Source of the DNA: Nakataea oryzae
Lineage: Eukaryota; Ascomycota; Sordariomycetes; Magnaporthales; Magnaporthaceae
Direction: 5' to 3'
Assembly: GCA_003049435.1 (NCBI GenBank)
Contig: PYSQ01000051.1
Coordinates: 41,405 to 105,404, forward strand
DNA length: 64,000 nucleotides
The notes under the pieces are model-generated. The model worked only from the letters and a program-made list of their open reading frames with translations. It ran no database searches and had not been told where the DNA came from. The first letter of the stretch is position 1. Each line of letters opens with the position of its first letter. This document shows positions 10,864-21,800 of this stretch, one piece after another. The translations under genes and the position numbers were made by a program.

Positions 10864-12732
10864 TTAGGACTTGACATCCCATGGCAAGGGGTAGGTACTG
10901 ACCCAGTCGGCAACCTCGCTCTTCAGTTGCACGATCTCCGAATCCGTCTCGCCGGTACCGAGGTGCTGTAGGAACAACTTCAGCTTGCCGGAGTTCTTCT
11001 CCCCCTTAGCATCGGCGGCCTTGCGCGCCGCCTTGTCAACCCTGACTGCGATCGATACGGCGCGGTCGACAATGTCGGCCACCCGTTCAAAGTCGTCCTC
11101 GCCAAAGCCCCGGGTCGTCATCGCTGGCGTACCCATGCGCAGGCCACCGGGCGTGAGCGCCGACCTGTCTCCAGGCACCGTATTCTTGTTGGCCGCCACC
11201 CCGACAAGCTCTAGCACTCGCTCCACGCGCGCGCCATCTATACCTTGTGGCTTCAGGTCCGCCAGGACAAGGTGGTTGTCCGTTCCACCCGACACGATCT
11301 TGTAGCCAAGGCCGCCAGAGTCCTTTTTCTCGCCCAGCCGCCGCGCGAATGCCTTGGCATTGCTCAGAACCTGTTCCTGGTACACCCGGAAGTCGGGTGT
11401 CTGCGCTTGCTTGAGTGCAACCGAGAGGGCTGCAATGGTGTGGTTGTGTGGGCCGCCCTGGTGGCCAGGGAACACGGACTGGTTGATGGGGTTTTCTAGA
11501 TCGTACATGACGTCTTCCTTGGTCTTGGGGTTTGTTGACCGGACACCGCGGCGGAAGAATATCATGGCTCCACGAGGGCCGCGAAGCGACTTGTGCGAAG
11601 TCGTTGTGACAAGGTCTGCGTAGCCGAAAGGGCCTGGCATGACCTTGGCGGCCACCATGCCAGAAATATGCGCCATGTCTGCCAGCAGATAGGCGTTGAC
11701 CTTGTCGCAAATCTCGCGCATGCGCTTGTAGTCGATGAGACGACTGTATGCGCTGGCTCCTGCAACAATGATCTTGGGCCGGTAAACGACCGCTAGCTCT
11801 TCGAGCTTGTCGTAGTCTATCTGCCCAGTCTCTTCGTTCAGGCGATACGGCACCGTCTCGAAGTATTTGGAGATGAATGATATCTTCTTGGTCGGTGTTT
11901 GGTAGCCGTGAGACAGGTGCCCGCCATGGGGAAGATCAAGACCCATTAGCCGGTCGTGAGTGTTCATCAGGGCCGAGTAAACATAGAGGTTTGCCGGCGC
12001 CCCGGAGAGCGCTGTCGCAAGAGGCGCAAGTTAGATACCGTTGCTGTTATGCTTGTCGCAACGCGCACTCAATTCTCGGCGGCACGGGCGCTCATAGCTC
12101 ACCTTGGACATTGACGCCCCACTGATTCTCGTCCAGGCCGAAGGTCTCCAGAGCCCGTTGCTGGCAGAGACGTTCGGAATGGTCGATGAATTCGTTGCCG
12201 CCATAGTATCTCGCCCCTGGGTAGCCTTCGGAATATTTATCTAGACGAGAAAAGCACAATTAGCGCCCCGTTTCGCATGGATAGAACCGCCATGACAGGT
12301 CGTGTTTGCTGCACCTACTCTGCATGGGACTCCCAAGCGCATCCAGCACGGCTTGGGATGTGAAGTTTTCAGAGGGGATGAGGTTGATGTATTGCTTCTG
12401 TCTGAGTTTCTCCTACAGTGCCGGCTTTTAGTTAGTCATCTGGGCATACACATGATGCTGGATCGCGAAGAAGGAGGAAGGAGTTGGCGACATGCCTTCT
12501 CGACGATATCGTACATGACCGGATCGGCATCTTGAAGATGGGCGGAAAGGAGCTATCGGCAGCCGGCTCGTCAGTATAAGCAGGACATCGGCAGCAGTTG
12601 AATGGACACTCGCACCCGTTGCTGACTCTCCCGTACTGCGGACGAGACTGTCCTGATCTGGCTGCGGATTGCGCGTCTCGGCAGTGTTCCCAAGGCCTTT
12701 GAGGCCGTGTGCCTCCACACCGGAAGTGACAT
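10864..12732 (-). CDS. SHM1: Serine hydroxymethyltransferase, mitochondrial type, 517 aa
   Basis: Exons: 12732-12616, 12552-12496, 12412-12319, 12240-12103, 12011-10864 (1554 nt). The PLP enzyme converts serine and tetrahydrofolate to glycine and methylene-THF. The first exon encodes an Arg-rich leader (MSLPVWRHTASKALG..., then RRAIRSQIRT), which suggests the mitochondrial isoform; this is inference. Family blocks follow in order: INLIPSENFTS, NKYSEGYPGARYYGGNE, WGVNVQALSGAPANLYVY, GLDLPHGGHLSHGY, LLADMAHISG, and VTTTSHKSLRGPRG with the PLP lysine at about K276. Length is normal. The intron at 12413-12495 has a GC donor (AAG|GCATGT) and a CTAAC branch site before TAG. The other introns are GT-AG: 12553-12615, 12241-12318 and 12012-12102. 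Confidence 0.95.
12413..12495 (-). other. GC-AG intron in SHMT
   Basis: The 83-nt intron begins GCATGT directly after AAG and ends TAG, with TGACTAAC about 20 nt upstream of the acceptor. Phase-0 joining gives ...YDIVEK/EKLRQKQYINL..., matching the conserved family sequence. No GT donor nearby restores the frame. Confidence 0.85.
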
Positions 12733-14093
12733 TTTGGGCGGTGCTGCTGTTGATGTCGGTGCAGGCAGCGAGCGGGTTAGCTCTGCTATTTGCAAACAAT
12801 CCGGGACAGGGTGGGAAAATTCGGCTGGATAGTCTGCAAGTAGAGCCAGAGACTGTCTAATCGAGATAACGAAGACGCACCTGATGCCTTGTTCAATCGA
12901 TATCGCCCCCAGTCGCAGTTCCGCGGCTCCGTCGGATTGAGGGGCGGTCGAGGTCGAGTTGCCCGTCGGCTGGCTGGTGCTCCATGGGGTGATGATGCGC
13001 ACAGCGCCTTAGTTCCCCGCCCCGACAAGCTCATGCCCCTTGACCCAAGCTGCGTTTTGTGGAGACCATGCATCTTAATCGGCCGTGTGGGACCCACAGA
13101 GTGAACAAATTTACACCAGCCACAGCCGCTGGGTCCCAAAACAAGGGAAGAAGGAAGGCGGGTCTCCAAGGTTGCCCGTGGCTTGTGTGCAGGCTCTGGC
13201 AATAAAGCTGAAATCTCTGGAGCTGCAGCCTTTTCTCCTTTTTCTTCCTCCTTTCCTTTCCTCATCAACTAAATTGGGTATGATGAGCCAGCTTTGATCG
13301 TAATGTTTCCACACTCCAGAAATGGATTTGGGAGCTAGCCGACATGTCCCGGTCACCTCACCACTTTCGAGGGGCAATTTGAAGCAATCTGACCCAAATT
13401 CTTTGGTTAATCCTTTTGTTCCGTGGCCACTGCCGGCCGGGACAGAGTTTTTCACTTTTCACACTTGATTTTGCACCCACACATCTCCATTCTACCCAAC
13501 TATACACCGCGTCAAGAGAATTTGGCATTACAATAGCAAGTGCTACCCCGACAAGATTGGGGAACGAAGCAAGGGGATTGGAGATGAAAGTCCACGAAGT
13601 GAGAAAGAGTATTGCTAGTAATTGACCACAACAACTCGATGACATGTCCTCCCTCTACATACGTAGGCTCTACCCGGCTTGGTATCGATCAGGTGGTAAC
13701 TTGGTGTGCCATGATGGTCATGAACTGTGCCAAGAGTATGAGGCTGGAGCTGTGGGTTGGAAAAAAAACCCCCAAGTCGTTGCGCCGTTTCACAAGGAAG
13801 CAAAAGCACTTGGAGTAGCGGAATCATCACGCCCCGCGGTACACCGTTGAATATCCCTTTTTTCAATGCCATCGACGCATGCTGAAAAAGCCCCCATAAC
13901 CACGTCGTAGTTGCGTCCTGGCTATAAAGAACCAGACAAAAGAAGAGCTCGTTGACGATACTAAGAAAAAAGGACCCAAACCGATTACTCCGAATGCAGG
14001 CCGCCAGTCCGTCATCATTCAGTGAAGAGACTGCCTTTGATTCTAGGTTTTCCCGAGAAAGGTTTTTTGTGCGTTCCCACCACCGTCGTTGCT
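12733..14093. other. Intergenic: SHMT upstream region and RPL19 3' region
   Basis: No supported gene. The left part is the SHMT promoter and 5' UTR (minus strand). The right part, up to 14093, is the RPL19 3' UTR and downstream sequence. Small frames in both directions overlap and lack recognisable features. Confidence 0.5.
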
Positions 14094-15191
14094 TCACTTC
14101 TCCTCGTCCTCGCCAGCCAGCGCGTTCCTCTTCGCCGTCTGCCTCTCCTGCTTCCGCTCGCGGGCAGCCTTGGTCTTCGCACGCTTGGCGTCCATCTCCT
14201 CCTTGAGCAGCCTCTCGCGCTGCTTCTCGGCCTTGGCACGGTGGATCTGTGAAGGGGGTCAAATGTGTCAGAAACATGTCAGGACTGCGAGAGGAACTGC
14301 AGGATTCTGCATGTGCTTGCAGACTTGGCCTGCGCAAATCGATAGGAGTGTTCCAACGTACGTGCTCAACAAGGGCGCGCTTGTGCTTGAAGGTGTTACC
14401 CTTGGCAGAGTGGTAGAGCTCGTGGTAAAGGTGCTTGTCGATCTTGCCGCTGGCACGGTACTTGACCAGAAGACGACGGAGGACACGCAGACGGCGCATC
14501 CAAAGAACCTGACTGTATCGCGGGGAGAGTCGGTCAGCCATATGCGTCTCTCAGGACAGTCTGAACGGGGGGCCATTTGCGGCTCTCCTCGAAATCCCAA
14601 AGCCAGTTCCAACCCCTCTTCGTCCATCTCCATGCAATCGTTTCCATCTGCTTCTTCAATTTTGTCGCGGGATTTGTGTGCTGGGTCGATGGGGACACAA
14701 CGTACCTCGGCATACGGGCATCGGCGGTACCCTTGCGCTTTCCAAAGCCACGGTGGCGACCGATCCGACGGGCGAGGTTCAGCTCCCGGGCGCGTGCTCT
14801 TGAGTGCATGGTGACGGGCTTCTTGATGATGAGGCCATCCTGGACGAGCTTGCGGATGGTCTGGCGGGAGTTGGCGTTGCTGATCTCGGAGACCTCGTTG
14901 GGGTCCAGCCAGATCTTGTTCTTACCGCAGTCCAGAACGGACGCGGCAAGACGCTTCTGAGTCGTCAGGTTGACCCTAGATGGCAGAACCAGAGCCTGTT
15001 AGCGCGCAGGTTCTGGCGAGGAGGCCTCCTCTGCACCTTGAGTGCTTCTTGTGCTGTCGGTGGTGGCCAGCAAGGGCGGGGCGTGATTTGCGTCGTCTCG
15101 GCTGGCTTCGCTTTGCCGTCGAATCGCCCAGCTTGCCGCCCTCGTTTGTGCGAAAAGAATAGCCATGTCGTCGCGAGGAGCATACTCACAT
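14094..15191 (-). CDS. RPL19: 60S ribosomal protein L19 (eL19), 191 aa, start codon split by an intron
   Basis: Exons: 15191-15190 (AT), 14975-14706, 14512-14362, 14246-14094 (576 nt). The first coding exon holds only the A and T of the start codon (AAGAT|GTGAGT). The G comes from the next exon (CTAG|GGTCAACC), giving MVNLTTQKRLAASVLDCGKN. Further eL19 blocks are IWLDPNEVSEI, ITNANSR-like NANSRQTIRKLVQDGLI, RRIGRHRGFGKRKGTADAR, WMRRLRVLRRLLVKYR and ALVEHIHRAKAEKQRERLL. The C-terminal tail is basic and helical. Introns are 214, 193 and 115 nt. Length and sequence match the family, which anchors the large subunit near the exit tunnel and contributes an intersubunit bridge. Three introns in a short gene are normal for fungal ribosomal protein genes. 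Confidence 0.97.
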
Positions 15192-15348
15192 CTTGAATTG
15201 CTGTTCAGTGTGATGGCCGTTTGCCGAATCTGGTCGTTTGATTGAAAAGTTGGAAATTTCTCGCTGAGATGGGCCGCTGTCTTTTCCTTTCCCACATGGA
15301 ATCGATTGTGTGGGTTCGGGAGCCGCTAGGGCAAGGTAAGAGACCGGT

Positions 15349-15355
15349 TGACTCA
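15349..15355. promoter_or_regulatory. Perfect Gcn4/CPC1-type TGACTCA site upstream of RPL19
   Basis: TGACTCA lies 158 bp upstream of the RPL19 start. It is the consensus for Gcn4 (CPC1 in filamentous fungi). A related TGACTCG occurs at 15431-15437. Only a motif match is seen; binding is inferred. Confidence 0.4.
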
Positions 15356-15380
15356 GCAGGCGGGCGTGATGAGTGGATCA

Positions 15381-15388
15381 TCACGTGA
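15381..15388. promoter_or_regulatory. TCACGTGA E-box palindrome upstream of RPL19
   Basis: A perfect 8-bp palindrome with the CACGTG core lies 190 bp upstream of the RPL19 start. Cbf1-type bHLH proteins bind this core, and Cbf1 is used at ribosomal protein promoters in some ascomycetes. Only the motif is seen. Confidence 0.4.
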
Positions 15389-15850
15389 CACCGAGAGTCT
15401 ATGTATCGGGTCCGTGCACTGATGCGGGACTGACTCGGTCGCACCTGCAATGACGGATCTGCGTGCTGCACAATGTGACTTGGAATGACCTCGCTGCGTT
15501 TTCCGATGCCATCGTACTTTTGGTCTTTCGCCACCCCGGCATCACGTCTCGGTATATTTCATCGAGCCTTCTTGGGCTTGGCTATCGCTTACCGCGAAAA
15601 TCTCTTCTTTTTGGCAACTGTAAGTCTTTGCTGGTCGACTTTGCCCGACTACTCGCTTTTCCTCGTTACATTGCATCCATCGTATGTCTCAACAACACAA
15701 CAGATGCTTTTATCAAGTCAACATGACACCCAAGGTTGAGACTCTTCGCCAGCATCAGTAAGTTCATCGAGCTTAGAAACAGCCTCAAGGCTTTGACTCC
15801 ATATGAACCGTGATGTCTACTTTTCTTTCACCGATATGCCCTTCCAATTA

Positions 15851-18800
15851 TCAATCCTGCCCAAAAACATTGGCCCCATCATCCACCTTGCCTACGCTCC
15901 ATATTTCCTTTTCGTCCTCCATCTCGTCATTGGCCAGACCGAGTCCTCCGGTACCACCTTCAGCCTCCCTGCGCTCACGGACCTGACTTCCCAGGCGGAG
16001 GGCCACCCTCTTGAAGTAGTCTTGCATGCTCCGCTTCGTGTTTGGCGGTAGTTCCGCTCCAGCCCCCGCCATGAACTTGTCAAATACCTTGGACTCGTCA
16101 TCGGCCACGTTGAAGAGAGCCACAAAGGCCGCTTCGGCCGCCAGCTTCACTGGGATCACGGGGTCTCGCACAGAGGCGAAGACCGGTGGCGCGAGCAGCG
16201 GCAGGTGGGCGCGGGCCATGTCCATGTTGACACGCGAGACCGTACGCACGATGACGAGCGATAGCCGGCGCGAGTCGGTGGGCCTGCCGGGCTGGATGAT
16301 TTCTGCTAGAGCCTCGATCACAGACTTGGTGTTCTCGAAAGATTTGGGACTGTCGCAGAGCAGGTACTTGCCTGCTGCGAGGATCGAATTGTCCGCAATC
16401 ATGGCCTGTAGGATACTGGTATTAGTCGTCGGCAAGAGACTAGACGAGCGCCCACTACAAATTGTAGGGAAATCTAAAGACTTACAATCTTGCTGGACAT
16501 TCCCTGACAAAGAATATCGGGCAGCTCGTCGGCCCATGGGCTCTCAAGTATTGACTTGGGAGACTCGAGCAGGACGGCATTAAGCCCTAGCACCGAGGAG
16601 CTGCTTGGAGTGGGCGTCAGGACTCGCGCCTTGATGAGGTTACTTGCCGCATCTGCTGGCACGTTCTTGACAAGCGCACCAAGGAGCTTGGCGTTGGTGA
16701 TAGTCATCGCATCGTCCTTATCATCGGTCTCCATGTCGATCAGACCCAGGACCGCGGCCCGGGAAGGCTCTCCCATGTTGGCACCAGCTTTGCTGATGAC
16801 CTCAAACAGTGCCTTGAGCATGGCCGTCTTTACGCCAGGGTCCGACGACTTAGAGCCTGTGACAAGCTCGGCAATCAGAGGATCAACGCGGGGCGTGAAC
16901 TTTATGAGCGTGCCGAGTGCCTTGGCCGCGCGAGTGCGGAGCTGCTCACTTGTCGTGTCGGCAAGCGACTTGGCAAATGTGCGTTGCAGCTGTGGCAAGA
17001 ACGGCTTCAGAGCCATTGGCATCTTTTCCAGAAGGTTATTGAGGGTCAAAAGAATGGCTGACTTGACTTCAGTCGAACGTTCCGACACGACGCGGATAAG
17101 CGGACCGGTAATCTGTGTGACAAAGGGCTTTAGCGAGGCCTCGCTTGTCCTGTCCACGATATCGGAGATGGCGAGCGCTGCCTGCGTCTTCTGATCCGGC
17201 GATCCATTCATCAGACCCTGCAGGAATATGGGAAGGATGGCGTTGATGCCCTTGGGTAGCTCAAAGCCCCTCAGATTAGAGCCTGCAACTCCAACCAGAA
17301 GCAGAGTCTGCCGCGTTGAGACGACGAGTGCTTCCATCTCTTCTTTCTTGAGCTTCTTGGTAAATTCGCTCAGGGCGCTCCACGCGGCCCGGACGACACC
17401 CATGTCTTGATCATCAAACGAGACGAGCAGAGAGCGGATGATGTCCTGGTTGTAGCGCGAGTAGTCGACGTCCGTAGCGGCAAAAAACCTGGCCAGCTGC
17501 AGATCCGTGGCCGCGCGCTTGCGGTGGTCCTCGTGCTTTGTGAGTTGAAGCAGCACGTTCATGATGGTGTTCAACCCGTCATATTCGTCAATGGACAGAA
17601 TGACGGTGTGGAATGAGGCATCGAGGTCTGCGCGGAGATCTTCGTCTGTACAGCCGACCAGGTTGTCCATGAGCGAATTGATGATGTTGGGGAGACGGCG
17701 GTTCATAGCAGCACCGGCAACCTTTGACAGCGACGCAAGCGCCTTGGCGTTAAAAGCGGAAATAGGCGGCGCAATCAGTGTTGGGATGAGGTTGGGGAGA
17801 ATGATGTTAGACCGTGTGGTCTCGGTCAACAGGGTCAGCAGCGCAGAAAGAGCATTTTCGGCCTCATCCTCTGAGCGGAGGAGGCTGAGCAAGTAGGGCA
17901 GCACCTGGTCGACCGCCCGCTTGCCGAGGATCTGCTGTAGCGAGTCAAAGGCCTCGGCTGCGGCCTCGCGCACATCATCGTCAGAGTCGGTAAGGGCGGT
18001 CCGGACCACCGAGATGAGTGTCTTTTCGTGGTCCTCCAGAGCCTCTTCGGAAGCGGATGAGATGAGCTCCTTGAGGGCGAGACAGATGCCTTGCCTGGCA
18101 TCCACATCGGTCGACGTCTGGAGGCCTTCCTCCAAAGTGGGCAGAAGGGTGGCGAGCACGTTATCACCGGCTTTGCGAATGAGCTCTCCTAGAGCGTTGC
18201 TGGCAATCACCTTGTGCTCCATGTTAAGGCTGCCAAGCCGGCGGATAATAAGCTGGGTAAGCGTGGGCACCAGCTCCTTGAGGGTCCTCGGGCTTGACAC
18301 CAGGGCCTTCCAGATCGCAATGGCAGCCGTGCGAACGGCGCCAGCAGTGTCGCACCTGCATATGTACAGGGCTGAGAGGATCTTGTTGCGTTTCTCGTCG
18401 CCGAGAACTTCGCGGAGGGAAGCACCGGCCTCCTTGACCCTCTCCTCCTCTTCCTCGTCACCGGGTTCTTGGTTGGCCGAGACGCCGGTCAGGTTGAATA
18501 GGAGATCACCGACAAGCTCCACAGAGCTCAGACGGATACGGTAGCTGTCGTCAGCCAGACCGCGCTCGAGCTCGGGAAGCAAAAGATCGACTGCGCGAAC
18601 AGCAAAGTTCTTCACAAGCAGTCTACCTGCCTTAAGCGCCGTTTCACGGATTGCCTCGATGTCGTCCGCGAGGCCCGAGAGGATCGGCGGGATGACCCTG
18701 CCGAGGTAGTTGGCAAAACTATTACCAAAACACACCGGCAAGAAAATGAAGAGGGACATAAAGCCCTCTCTGACGGCAGGCTTCGAGGACTCGACGTTTT

Positions 18801-21800
18801 GCAGAATAGTGGGTAGGGTTTCCTCGAGGCGGGTGGTTCCCAGACCGGCAAGGACCTCGCTGAGAGCCTGGGCGGAGCCAAGACGGTCTCCAGCACCAGT
18901 GTCTGATTTGAGCGTCTGGATGAGCCCGGGAATAAGATCTGGGAGAGCCTCCTCTCCGAGCTTTTCCACCAGGGACCCCAGCGCCCTCGACGCGGTCGCA
19001 CGGGTTGTTGGGACCGGGTCGACCACTGCCACTTTGAGCCCTGCAACAAGAACGGGGAGGTGTGACACCAAGTCTTTCCTCTCCGTCAGGTGCGCAAGAC
19101 TGCCGATGACCTGGGATGCCTTTCGCTTTGTGTTGGACCTGTCCCCGAGACCGCGCTGGAGAATGCGGCTGATCAGGGCGAGCGATGGCGCGTCCAGGTA
19201 GTGAATGAACTGGACCTTGATGAGCGAGTCCAGTGCCTCGTCCGTGTACTTGGTTGGGTCGCTGAGTGCCTTGAGGAGTATGTCGACAAGACCCTTTACC
19301 TCCGGGTTGTTGATGACCTCGCCGAAGCGCTTCAAGCTCTTGTTTGCAGCAGAGCGCACTTCCTTGTGACTGTCGTTGAGCACCGCCGTGAGAGGAGGAA
19401 TAATCTCGGGGAGACTCAGAGCGAGCTGTTGCGGGTCGAGGTAGGCCATCGCGCCAAGGAGGTCGCACGCCCCCTTCTTGCTTCGCCATTGGTCGTCGTC
19501 GAGGCCGTAAAGGAGGGTCGGAAGGATGTTCTTGACGCCGAAAGAGCTTAGCCGGGCAAAGCAGGCCTTGGCCGACGCCAGAGCAGCATCTCGAACGTTG
19601 GCGTTGGCATCGCCGAACCCGGCCAGCAGTTGGGGGACGATCTGAATCACGTATGGCTCAAATAGGCGCCCAAGCATGGTGGCGAGAAGCTCGTATGCAA
19701 GCAGAGCAGACTCCCTTTGCGAGACATCCTTTTTGTTCTCGAGTGCTCCGTTGAGAGTCGACATGATCCGATGCTCTCGAAGAGCAGCAATGCCCCGGCC
19801 AAGAACCAATCCGGCCAATCCATAGGCTGCGCCCCGCTGGACGGCATACTTTTTGGAGGTGAGCAGGATTTCCATAATCTCCTCAAAGTATTTGGATGAC
19901 TTGTTTCCGCACGAGCGGACGAGCGGGGGCAGACATTCCGCAATAGCATACTGGACGGCTTCTGACGGAGTGCTCAGGGTAACCAGAAGTCTCTCGATGA
20001 CCACGGGTACCTTGGCATCTCCGGGCTTGAGGTGACGCGCAAGAGCACCATACATGATGATAACGGCCTCATTGACACGATCGCTGGCGGCGGAGCCCTT
20101 GTCAGGGGCCTCTAGAGTTTTCTCGAAAACCTTCATCAGCTTGTCCACTACACTTTTGCCGTGGACTTCGATGGCCTTGTTGGCAGCCTCAAGCATCTCT
20201 GCGCGAACAGAACCGTTTTGATCACCCAGGGGGCCTTGTTCGATGAGGAGAGCAAAGAAAGCGTCCAAGTGCTGTCTCTCCAGGTATGGAGAGAGCTCCT
20301 TAAACGCCGTTGCAATTCCGTGCCTGGCCTCCCATGGATCCGAGAGGTCCATCTTTTTTGGCATGCCGAATTCGTCCAGTTCAGGCATGCGAGGCTTTGC
20401 GAACTCTATGTATGAGAGCCGCAGCTTTTCCAGAATAGGATTGACCGTCTCTCGGTGGCGCTTGCAAGCCTCAGCGAGAGCTCGCGAGGCGGCTCTCCGA
20501 AGCTGTCCGTCTTTACTCTCCAGGTATGGGAGCATCTTTGATGGAGATTCCTTTGACGTTTCGAACCCGCTTTCTTCCCAGATCTCTTTGCCAAGCTCTA
20601 CATTCTCCTCACTATCTTCGTGACATGCAAGCCAGATCTCATCTGAGAACTCTAGCTCACTCATGTCCACGTCGGCGCTGATCGACTGCAACACGGTTGT
20701 TCGGACGCTGGTTTGGGGGACAATGGCCCCACGGGCTACCACGCCGATCTCCTCTTCATTGATGTTTGGCGCCAAGCAGCGGACCATGTCAGAGAAACAG
20801 TCTCTGATGATCTTGTAATGCTGGTTGTATTGCTGCATGGAGCTGATGAGGGTCTCGAGCATCTCGGCCCTGGGAAGAGCCTCGTCCGCGCTGGTATCGG
20901 TGTGGAATCCGAGAAACTCAGTCGCCAGAACAATCTGAGTGTCCTTGTCCTCGGCAGTGGCACCAAAACCGCCTTTCTGAAGGATGAGAAGAACGAGAGG
21001 AAGCATGTAGATGGTCGAGACACTGTCGAAGGGGCGCTGCTCTCCGGCAAATCGAAGACGGTATAAGACCCTGGTGACCAGCTCCTGGAGCGGCTCTTGT
21101 TTGAAGTTGTCGGGGATTAGTGCAACGTCGTGCGCCCTCAGCGTGGCAACACCGATGAACTTGCGAAAAGCGCCCAGCCGGCTGGACACCCGTTCTGCGC
21201 AGGCGAGATAGGCCGAAGGAGCAGCATCTCCAGTGATGAGACAGGCTCCGGCGTCGATGGCCCCAAGCAGAGCCTTGATAGCGGGGCTCATCCACAAGCC
21301 GGCGTCTGTGGGAGGGCCAGTGGCAAGGCTCTCAATGACACCTATGCCACGCATCACCTTGGCAGCGACACCTCGAACTCTCTCTCTGATGGCTGATTCC
21401 TTCTTCAACTGAGCATCAACCTTGGCCTTGTCCTCGGCGCTAAGCTTCTGCTGCTGGCCCTTCTTCTGTGCTAGCTGTGACCTCAGCTCTGCCTCCCACT
21501 TCAGCGTATCGGCCTCTTTACCCTTGTTTGGGACACTGCTGGACTTCTTGGCCAGGACATCCACAAACGCCGTGCCTTCGGGCGTGCGGAATATTGCTGC
21601 TTCTAGGGGACCAATGCCCTCGAGGTTGGAGACGTCCAAGTCGTGCTGGATAAGCTTTATGATTCGTGGAGTCATCACATCTGGGGCGACGAAGACCAGT
21701 TCGACCGCAGCTTTGTACGCAGCATTCCTGATGGCGGCCGACTGTTGTGCTGTCAAGTTAGCAGACTTTTATCTTTGCGGAGTGAAATAGATGTATCAGC

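Larger units (their letters stand above)
15192..15850. other. Intergenic: RPL19 promoter and GCN1 3' region
   Basis: No gene. The first about 250 bp is the RPL19 upstream region and contains a TGACTCA site and a TCACGTGA palindrome. The remainder is pyrimidine-rich on the plus strand and should be GCN1 3'-flanking sequence. Confidence 0.6.
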
